This document shows, one piece after another, positions 1 through 5,441 of a stretch of DNA of 14,653 bases (within the stretch, counting starts at the first letter, position 1; every line of letters begins with the position of its first letter). The notes below the pieces were generated by a model that made no database searches, had not been told where the DNA came from, and worked only from the letters and a program-made list of their open reading frames with translations. The stretch covers positions 1 to 14,653 of the forward strand of contig CAZFCK010000115.1 of assembly GCA_964517355.1 (NCBI GenBank), in the 5' to 3' direction. Position numbers and translations under genes: made by a program. The stretch is from CAZFCK01 sp964517355. GTDB taxonomy: Bacteria > Desulfobacterota > Desulfovibrionia > Desulfovibrionales > Desulfovibrionaceae.

Positions 1-20
1 GTCCAGGGGCCTCCCCTGGT

Positions 21-57
21 CGTCGTGCGGGCGCGAAAGCCCGCGACGTTATTTTTT
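21..57 (+). terminator. Rho-independent terminator of an upstream + strand gene
   Basis: A GC-rich stem pairs GCGGGC (27-32) with GCCCGC (39-44) around the loop GCGAAA. It is extended by CGTC (21-24) with GACG (45-48) across a 2-nt bulge, and is followed at 52-57 by six T. The T-run lies on the + strand side, so this would end a transcript entering from the left edge. A second perfect 7-bp hairpin (3-9 with 13-19) lies just before it. No T-run is present for the - strand, so a role for the neighbouring phosphatase gene is less likely. Confidence 0.7.
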
Positions 58-58
58 C

Positions 59-733
59 TCAGAACAGCACCTTGTCGAAAAGTTCAAGCGGGTGTTCGAG
101 GAGCAGTTGCGCGCCGTGTTCCAGCAGCTCTTCTTCCGGGCGGAAGCCCCAAAGCACCCCTATGGTGAACATGCCGGCGTTGTTGCCGGTCTGCATGTCG
201 ATGCTGGTGTCGCCCAGGTAGGCGCAATCCTCTGGAGCAACCTGCAAGAGCCGTGCGGCTTCCAGGGGCAGAAAGGGGTTGGGTTTGGGCGGGGTGGCGT
301 CGTGCAGCCCCATCACAACGTCAAAGGGAGTGTCCGGAAAAAAACGCTTCGCGTTGATCTGGGCAAATGAGTCAGGCTTGTTGGTGCATACGGCTGTTGG
401 GATGCCGCGTTGGCGCAGCCCGGCGAGGAGTTCGGGAATGCCGTCGTAAGCGCGGGTCTTGTTGTCCCAACACGTGGCGTAATGCTCTTTAAAAGCTGTC
501 GTAAGTTCGGCAATCACTTCGGGCGTTCTCGCATCAGGGGGCAGCACGCGCCGGGCAAGTTCGCGAATGCCGCTGCCCACGAAATACTTGTAGGCTTCAG
601 TGGGGTGCGTTGCATATCCCCGGCTGGCGAGAACGTAATTGCCGCTGTCGGCGAGGTCTTCCAAGGTGTTCAGCAGCGTGCCGTCCATGTCGAAAATCGC
701 CGCGCGCATGGTGCGGCGCTCCGTATCGGTCAT
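59..733 (-). CDS. gph: HAD-family hydrolase, phosphoglycolate phosphatase-like
   Basis: 224-residue cytoplasmic phosphatase of the haloacid dehalogenase superfamily. All four HAD motifs are visible: the nucleophile/acid pair in DMDGT (Asp15, Asp17), the Thr117 motif (CTNKP), the lysine of KPNP (Lys150), and the metal-binding GDTSID (Asp175, Asp179). The helical insertion between motifs I and II is the cap domain of the Gph/PGMB subgroup, and the length matches phosphoglycolate phosphatases (about 220-230). The likely role is hydrolysis of 2-phosphoglycolate or a related small phosphate ester; substrate cannot be read from the sequence. The ATG at 733 is preceded by GAAGGAAAGGAA at good spacing. 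An alternative ATG eight codons in (MRAAIF) also has a GGAG upstream, so the start is not fully settled. It lies in the same direction as pgm but 292 bp apart with a palindrome between, so it is probably not tightly co-transcribed. Confidence 0.85.
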   Translation of the reverse strand: MTDTERRTMRAAIFDMDGTLLNTLEDLADSGNYVLASRGYATHPTEAYKYFVGSGIRELARRVLPPDARTPEVIAELTTAFKEHYATCWDNKTRAYDGIPELLAGLRQRGIPTAVCTNKPDSFAQINAKRFFPDTPFDVVMGLHDATPPKPNPFLPLEAARLLQVAPEDCAYLGDTSIDMQTGNNAGMFTIGVLWGFRPEEELLEHGAQLLLEHPLELFDKVLF

Positions 734-894
734 GATCCGTTCCTTTCCTTCATTAAGCTAGCATGTTAGAGTTAAGTACGTTGTCAGGGGGAGTATTGAC
801 GCCCGCCCCCTGGTTTGCTTTCGCCTCGAATGGCTCTCCATCGAAACGATCCCCCCTGTTTCAGTGGAACAACCTCTTGCAAAGTTGACAGGCC

Positions 895-1022
895 TTAGAG
901 CATTTAATCTTTGAAAAAGTTGAAAGCTCTGCAAAGATTTGCTTGCAACTCTTTGCCGCGAAACGATTGCAGGCGGGCTTTGCCCGCCGTTTAGCAATCA
1001 TTTCAAGCGTTAAATGCTCTAG
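895..1022. repeat. Long imperfect palindrome between gph-like gene and pgm
   Basis: The outer arms TAGAGCATTTAA (896-907) and TTAAATGCTCTA (1010-1021) are perfect 12-bp inverted repeats, and a further TTGAAA/TTTCAA pair continues inward. In the centre GATTGC (965-970) pairs with GCAATC (994-999), and GGCGGGC-TTT-GCCCGCC (972-988) forms a tight stem. The whole block could fold into one cruciform-like hairpin of about 128 nt. It lies directly downstream of the pgm stop codon, so the central stem could serve as the pgm terminator, although no strong U-run follows on the - strand. The left arm TTAGAGC-N9-TTGAAAAAGT recurs with identical spacing at 12143-12168, which points to a dispersed repeat family and not a lone terminator. 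Confidence 0.65.
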
Positions 1023-1025
1023 CGT

Positions 1026-2693
1026 TTACACGCCGGCGGTCTGAAAGGCGCGACTGACGATGGCTTGCGCTTCTTCCTGGATACGGACGAGGTGTTCGCG
1101 CCCTTTGAAGCTTTCGGTGTAGATTTTATACACGTCTTCAGTGCCCGAAGGACGGGCGGCGAACCAACCGTTTTCAGTGCAGACCTTGAGTCCCCCTATG
1201 GGGGCGTTGTTGCCCGGAGCGCGCGTCAAAACCTGGGTGATGGGCTCGCCGGCCAGATCCTTGTCCGTGATCATTTCCGGCGTCAGACTTGTGAAAGCCG
1301 CCTTTTGCGCGGCCGAGGCGGGCGCCTGAAGACGTTCATACACGGGAGCGCCGAACTGCGCTTCCAGGTCGTGATACGACTGTGCGGGGCTTTTGCCGCT
1401 GCGCACCATGATTTCCGCGGCTAGCAGATCCATGATGATGCCGTCCTTGTCCGTCGTCCAGACGCCTCCTTGTCTGCGCAAGAAGGAGGCTCCGGCGCTT
1501 TCTTCCCCCCCGAATCCGCAGCTCCCGTTGAGCAGGCCGTCCACAAACCATTTGAAGCCCACCGGCACTTCGGAAAGGGGGCGCTTGAGGTGCGCGGCGA
1601 CCCGGTCCACCATGGCGCTGGTGACAAGTGTCTTGCCCACGGCCGCCTTGGCGGGCCATTGGGGGCGGTGGCGGAAAAGATAGTGGATGGCCACGGCGAG
1701 ATAATGATTGGGGTTCATGAGCCCCTGGCGGGTGACGATGCCGTGCCTGTCGTAATCCGGATCATTGCCGAAAGAGATGTCGTAATCGTCCTTGAGGCGC
1801 AGGAGCCCGGCCATGGCATAAGGCGAGGAGCAGTCCATGCGGATGACCCCGTCCTTGTCCAGGGGGATGAAGGAAAAAGTGGGGTCCACCCTGGTGTTCA
1901 CGAGTTCCAGATCCAGCTTGTAGCGCTCCGCAATGGGCATCCAGAAGCCGACGCCGGAGCCGCCCATGGGGTCCACGCCGATGCGCAGGCCGCCCCCTCG
2001 AATCACGTCCATATCCACGACATTGGCCAGGTCCTGCACGTAGGGCGCGACGAAATCATATTTGTGCGTGGTCTCAGCACTCCAGGCCCGGCCGAAGGGG
2101 ATGCGCCGCACGTCCTTGTTGCCCGAGGCAAGCAGAGCGTTGGCGCGTTCTTCAATGGTTTTGGTTTCTTCCGTGCCTGCCGGGCCGCCATGGGGGGGGT
2201 TGTACTTGAACCCGCCATTGTCCGGCGGATTGTGCGACGGCGTGATGACGATGCCGTCCGCGCGTGCGGGGTCCCCGGGGGCGCGTCCGTGATTATGGCA
2301 TAAAATCGCGTGGGAAATAACAGGCGTGGGGGTGTAGCCGCGGTCTTCCTGCACGTAAACGTGCACGTTGTTGGCGGCGAGCACCTCCACCGCGGTGATC
2401 CAGGCCGGCTCTGAAAGGGCGTGGGTATCCATGCCCAGAAAAAGAGGGCCCTGAATGTTTTGGGAGGCGCGGTAGTCGCACACCGCCTGGGTGACGGCGA
2501 GAATATGCGCCTCGTTGAAGCTCTTTTTGAATGAGCTGCCGCGGTGGCCGGAGGTGCCGAAGGCGATGCGCTGTCCCGCCGCGTCGGAAGCGGCGAGGTC
2601 CGGCGCAAGTGAGTAATAGGAGGCGACAAGGCGGGGAATGTTGGTCAGTGCGCTTTGCGGCGCGGCCTTTCCGGCCAGGGGGTGCAGGGACAT
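1026..2693 (-). CDS. pgm: Phosphoglucomutase (alpha-D-glucose phosphate-specific)
   Basis: 555-residue cytoplasmic enzyme interconverting glucose 1-phosphate and glucose 6-phosphate, linking glycolysis to glycogen and cell-surface sugar synthesis. The four alpha-phosphohexomutase domains can be followed by their signature motifs. These are the N-terminal FGTSGHRG (45-52), the phosphoserine loop TPSHNP with catalytic Ser153, the metal loop DPDYDRHG (Asp311, Asp313, Asp315), the sugar-recognition GGEESAG (395-401), and the C-terminal phosphate loop RPSGTED (514-520). Length and motif spacing match the E. coli Pgm type (546 residues). The ATG at 2693 follows GAGGAG at a 6-nt spacing. Nothing is missing or truncated. 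The AT-rich stretch around 2800-2840 upstream contains a TATAAT on the - strand without a convincing -35 box. Confidence 0.96.
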   Translation of the reverse strand: MSLHPLAGKAAPQSALTNIPRLVASYYSLAPDLAASDAAGQRIAFGTSGHRGSSFKKSFNEAHILAVTQAVCDYRASQNIQGPLFLGMDTHALSEPAWITAVEVLAANNVHVYVQEDRGYTPTPVISHAILCHNHGRAPGDPARADGIVITPSHNPPDNGGFKYNPPHGGPAGTEETKTIEERANALLASGNKDVRRIPFGRAWSAETTHKYDFVAPYVQDLANVVDMDVIRGGGLRIGVDPMGGSGVGFWMPIAERYKLDLELVNTRVDPTFSFIPLDKDGVIRMDCSSPYAMAGLLRLKDDYDISFGNDPDYDRHGIVTRQGLMNPNHYLAVAIHYLFRHRPQWPAKAAVGKTLVTSAMVDRVAAHLKRPLSEVPVGFKWFVDGLLNGSCGFGGEESAGASFLRRQGGVWTTDKDGIIMDLLAAEIMVRSGKSPAQSYHDLEAQFGAPVYERLQAPASAAQKAAFTSLTPEMITDKDLAGEPITQVLTRAPGNNAPIGGLKVCTENGWFAARPSGTEDVYKIYTESFKGREHLVRIQEEAQAIVSRAFQTAGV

Positions 2694-2927
2694 AAGCGCT
2701 CCTCGTGGATTATGTGCGGTCTCGGTCCGTTATCGTGATGGTAAGAGCATGTATCCGAGGGAAAATTCCCTGGCGCTCCCTTTGTTAAATAGTTGCTGAC
2801 TTTGTATAACCATTCGAACTTATGATATATTATAATTACCTTCTTTGGAAGGGGGGCCGAAGGGAAACCTTTCAGGAGCAAGGATCTTCCCCCGGTAATA
2901 TTTTACCTGGTTGTTAGGCGACACGCT

Positions 2928-3311
2928 TCAATAAGACCAGATGGAGTTGGTTTCCATATCGAAAAAATGTTCCTGAAGCCATTGCTCATAACTTGGTACG
3001 TCCTGCAGGGGGGCGGGTTTCGTTTGTAAAAAAAGCTCCACGATACTGTCGTTGCGCAGAAGCGTCGGCTGCACGCGGCGCCCCGCAAGCAAGGCGAACG
3101 CTTCGTTGATCAACGCGGCAAAAGCGTTGCTGTGGGGCGCATCCGCAGTGACGTCCGGATGATAGGCAAGCATGCGGCAATGATAACGATAGAGCAGTTC
3201 ACGCCGGTCGGGAAGGGGGAGTCGCCCCTCTTCCTCGGTAAAACCAAGCACGGCCAGAGCCCTTTTTCTGAGGGCCTTTTCGCGCGTGTAAAAATCAAAG
3301 GGCGATGACAT
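2928..3311 (-). CDS. Small J-domain-like protein
   Basis: 127-residue soluble protein. The segment from about residue 35 to 78 looks like a J-domain. An amphipathic helix (RELLYRYHCRMLAYHPD) leads into the HPD tripeptide (51-53), and a second helix with the typical INEAFALL pattern follows. A DnaJ-type HPD loop normally stimulates the ATPase of an Hsp70 partner. The Gly/Phe, zinc-finger and C-terminal substrate domains of DnaJ are absent, so if functional this would be a specialised co-chaperone. An approximately 49-residue C-terminal tail has no recognisable motif. The start at 3311 has only a modest GAGG about 9 nt upstream. It is divergent from the TPR lipoprotein, with 134 bp between the two starts. 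Partner and client are unknown. Confidence 0.7.
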   Translation of the reverse strand: MSSPFDFYTREKALRKRALAVLGFTEEEGRLPLPDRRELLYRYHCRMLAYHPDVTADAPHSNAFAALINEAFALLAGRRVQPTLLRNDSIVELFLQTKPAPLQDVPSYEQWLQEHFFDMETNSIWSY

Positions 3312-3402
3312 GGCCGTTGCCTCGCTTCAGTTGCAGGACTGTGAAACAACAATCAACAAGTACATCAAAACTTTTTCACTGCAAAGGGTGTGCTGCGCCT
3401 GT

Positions 3403-3459
3403 CCAGGAATTGCCATCCTGGTGGCGTAATGGTATTTTCCTTGTCATGAGAAAAATACC
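3403..3459 (+). promoter_or_regulatory. Two leader hairpins and a 6-codon upstream ORF over the lipoprotein start
   Basis: The first hairpin is CCAGGA (3403-3408) with TCCTGG (3416-3421). The second pairs GGTATTTT (3431-3438) with AAAATACC (3452-3459) and puts the lipoprotein ATG (3446-3448) in its loop. Between them GGTGGCG is the only Shine-Dalgarno-like stretch. It lies just before another ATG (3429-3431) that opens the minigene MVFSLS, whose TGA (3447-3449) overlaps the lipoprotein ATG as ATGA. This arrangement could couple lipoprotein translation to the minigene. The structure is seen; the regulatory role is inference. Confidence 0.4.
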
Positions 3460-4084
3460 ATGCATACTGCTGTTGCTTCTACTGCTGGCCGGCTGCGCCA
3501 AAACGCCTTCTCCGGAGCGGCAGGAACAATGGCAGGACGATCCAGACGCGAACCTCGCCTTGCAGCAAGGGGATCTGGAAACCGCCGTCACCCGCTACCG
3601 GGCTCTGTTGCGCAGACAGCCTCATAATGGAGCGGCCCATTACTACCTCGGATACGCATTGGGGCAGATGGGCGATCATGAGGCCGAGCTTGCGCAATAC
3701 CGCAAGGCCGAGGCTCTGGGGTATGCCGGTGCCGATTTTTATTTCAATTTCGGCATGGCCTGCGGCGAGACCGGAAGGTTGAACGAGGCGCGCGCGGCGT
3801 TCGACCGTGCTGTGGAACTGGACCCCGGGGGCGCGGATTACCGCTTCGCCCAGGCGCTTCTCCTGGAGGAGATGGGCGAGACCGAAGCGGCCAGGAACGC
3901 CTCGGAAAAGGCCGTGGAGCTTGATCCGGCATTTGTGGAAGCCCGTTTCACCCTGGCGCGTCTTCTCGTGCGCCAAGGCGATCTGGCCGGGGCCAGAAAA
4001 CACGTACAGGCCATATTGACCGTTGAGCCGGACAATCTCCTGGCGCACAGGCTGCTGCGGGAGATTGACAGCGCGGCGCGGTAA
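3446..4084 (+). CDS. TPR-repeat lipoprotein
   Basis: 212-residue predicted lipoprotein. The N-terminus MRKIPC is followed by an isoleucine and seven leucines and the lipobox LAGC, with Cys17 as the lipidated residue. After the signal peptide there is a run of about four to five tetratricopeptide repeats (roughly residues 40-205). Examples are the NGAAHYYLGYALGQMGDHEAE unit, the AFDRAVELDPGG unit and the AARNASEKAVELDP unit. TPRs form helical scaffolds for protein binding, so a periplasmic or outer-membrane assembly role is plausible; the partner is unknown. The reading frame is open back to 3305, but the upstream part has no domain, and only the ATG at 3446 gives a proper signal peptide. No good Shine-Dalgarno lies directly before it (see the leader hairpins). 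A YchF-like gene follows 69 bp downstream on the same strand. Confidence 0.85.
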   Translation: MRKIPCILLLLLLLAGCAKTPSPERQEQWQDDPDANLALQQGDLETAVTRYRALLRRQPHNGAAHYYLGYALGQMGDHEAELAQYRKAEALGYAGADFYFNFGMACGETGRLNEARAAFDRAVELDPGGADYRFAQALLLEEMGETEAARNASEKAVELDPAFVEARFTLARLLVRQGDLAGARKHVQAILTVEPDNLLAHRLLREIDSAAR

Positions 4085-4153
4085 AGCATACACCCGCGCC
4101 GTTGCGACAGCTTTTCTTTTTATTTCAGAAGCACCAAACACTGTGAGGAACGC

Positions 4154-5167
4154 ATGAAAACCGCCATCACCGGCTTTGCCGGCAGCGGCAAGACGGACTT
4201 GTTCGCCGCTTTGGCCGGGCCGAGCGCCGCGGCCGCGGGCAACAGGGCCATGGTCAAGGTGCCGGAGCCAAGGCTTGAACCGCTTATCGCTCTTTATACA
4301 CCGAAAAAGATCACCTATAGTGAAATTGAATACCTGGATATCCCCGGCGGCGGGGGCAAAGGCTCCGGCCTGGGAGACAGGGTGCTCAACGAAGTGCGCC
4401 CCTATGATTGTCTGCTCGTAGTGCTGGACGGATTTTCCGGGCTCAACGATCCTGAGGAGCAGCGCAAGGCCATAGAAGCCGACTGCATCGTTGCGGATAT
4501 GGCCGTGGTGGAAAAGCGCCTGGAGCGTATCGCCCTGGACAAGCGCAAAACCAAAGACCTGGTCGATCCCAAAGAGGAGCAGGCCTTGCTCAGCGCCCAG
4601 GCTCTGCTCGAATCCGAAAAACCCCTGCGCGCGGACGCCGCGCTCGCTCAAGATCCCGCATTGCGCGGGTTCCGCTTTCTTTCGGCGAAACCCGTTCTTT
4701 ATGCCTGGAACCTGGAGGAGAGCAAGCTGGCTGGCTTCACTCCTCCTGAAGACATACAGGGTGAAGCCCATATCGCCGTGGCGGCGCGGCTGGAACGTGA
4801 ATTGGCGGAATTGAGCGACGAGGAGGAGCGCGCCGTTTTTATGGAGGATCTGGGCCTCACGGACTCGGCCCTGGATCGCGTAATCAAGAAAACGTATTCC
4901 TTGCTGGGGCTCATTTCCTTTCTCACCGCAGGAGACAAGGAAGTGCGCGCCTGGGCCGTGCGCAAGGGCGCTCCCGCCCCTGAAGCGGCAGGCGTCATCC
5001 ATTCCGATATCCAAAAAGGCTTTATCCGCGCCGAGGTCATCGGCTACGACGACTTCCTGAGCACAGGCAACATGAAAAAGGCGAAGGAAAAAGGTTTGTT
5101 CCGGCTGGAGGGCAAGGAGTACGTCATCCAGGACGGCGATATCGTGGAGTTCCGCTTCAACGTGTAA
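4154..5167 (+). CDS. Divergent YchF-family P-loop NTPase
   Basis: 337 residues. The N-terminal P-loop is GFAGSGKT (7-14). The switch region carries DIPG (62-65) followed by a glycine-rich GGGKGSGLGDRVL stretch, as in the YchF motif around KGEGLGNKFL. NLEE (186-189) occupies the position of the atypical NxxE specificity motif that makes YchF proteins bind ATP. The middle (about 115-160) is a charged helical segment matching the YchF coiled coil. From about 250 to the end the TGS-like/DUF933 domain is well kept (SFLTAGDKEVRAWAVRKG, AAGVIHSDIQKGFIRAEV, terminal VEFRFNV). Canonical YchF is about 363 residues and has NVGKS in the P-loop, so this is likely a paralogue and not the housekeeping copy. 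YchF proteins associate with ribosomes and stress responses in other bacteria. The ATG follows GTGAGGAA at close spacing. Confidence 0.85.
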   Translation: MKTAITGFAGSGKTDLFAALAGPSAAAAGNRAMVKVPEPRLEPLIALYTPKKITYSEIEYLDIPGGGGKGSGLGDRVLNEVRPYDCLLVVLDGFSGLNDPEEQRKAIEADCIVADMAVVEKRLERIALDKRKTKDLVDPKEEQALLSAQALLESEKPLRADAALAQDPALRGFRFLSAKPVLYAWNLEESKLAGFTPPEDIQGEAHIAVAARLERELAELSDEEERAVFMEDLGLTDSALDRVIKKTYSLLGLISFLTAGDKEVRAWAVRKGAPAPEAAGVIHSDIQKGFIRAEVIGYDDFLSTGNMKKAKEKGLFRLEGKEYVIQDGDIVEFRFNV

Positions 5168-5214
5168 GGCGTTTTGGGGGATTGGAAATGCCTCCGGTGG
5201 GTTAAGAATCTTTT

Positions 5215-5237
5215 GCAAAAGGTTTTTAAGAATCTCC
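5215..5237 (+). repeat. Short intergenic repeat, copy 1 (AAAAGGT..TTAAGAATC)
   Basis: The stretch GCAAAAGGTTTTTAAGAATC plus CC nearby closely matches 12031-12052 (GGAAAAGGTCTTAAGAATCG plus CC), with about 19-20 of 23 positions shared and one 1-nt gap. The 10-mer TTAAGAATCT also occurs 24 nt upstream at 5202-5211. The local CTTTTGCAAAAG palindrome (5210-5221) followed by GTTTTT could weakly terminate the YchF-like transcript. Confidence 0.5.
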
Positions 5238-5303
5238 AAAACCTGTTATTTTGTATCACTCTGTTTTGTTTTGAATTTTTTATGCATGCTATTCGCGAAT
5301 ACA

Positions 5304-5347
5304 GGGGTGAACCTTTTCCAAGGGCGAAAATGCGCTGGGGCGGAGCC
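5304..5347 (+). repeat. Intergenic hairpin repeat, copy 1
   Basis: Positions 5323-5347 are identical over 25 bp to 12234-12258; the unit begins GGCGAAAATGCGC and ends GGAGCC. The similarity extends left through AGGGG, and a small stem CCTT-ttcc-AAGG (5312-5323) replaces GCCTTT-ccg-AAAGGC in the other copy. To the right GGGGC-gga-GCCCC (5337-5349) forms another stem. Sequence variation that keeps the stem suggests the structure matters. Confidence 0.7.
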
Positions 5348-5392
5348 CCGAAATAAGCCACTTCATAACTACGCCGCTACTCTTTGAGTTGT

Positions 5393-5426
5393 GCGAGGGG
5401 ACTCCTTTTACAAGGAGTCCCCTCGC
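5393..5426. terminator. Perfect 15-bp hairpin between convergent genes
   Basis: GCGAGGGGACTCCTT (5393-5407) pairs exactly with AAGGAGTCCCCTCGC (5412-5426) around a TTAC loop. It lies 15 nt beyond the stop codon of the M16 protease (- strand) and 226 nt beyond the YchF-like stop (+ strand), the expected place for a shared terminator. On the + strand a T-run (CGCTTTTTT) follows only about 9 nt after the stem. On the - strand there is no clear U-run, so it may work as a 3'-end stabiliser or a weak bidirectional terminator. Confidence 0.6.
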
Positions 5427-5441
5427 CCAAAATACGCTTTT

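Noticed and set aside
758..997. 79-codon - strand ORF between pgm and the phosphatase
   Set aside because: It runs through the palindromic repeat and has no protein-like features.
3305..3445. Upstream extension of the TPR lipoprotein frame
   Set aside because: It would bury the signal peptide and lipobox 47 residues in and overlaps the start of the divergent J-domain gene.
3479..5239. 586-codon open frame on the - strand opposite the TPR lipoprotein and YchF-like genes
   Set aside because: It mirrors two well-supported + strand genes with clear domains; the translation has no recognisable motifs, and such long antisense frames arise from codon bias in GC-rich DNA.
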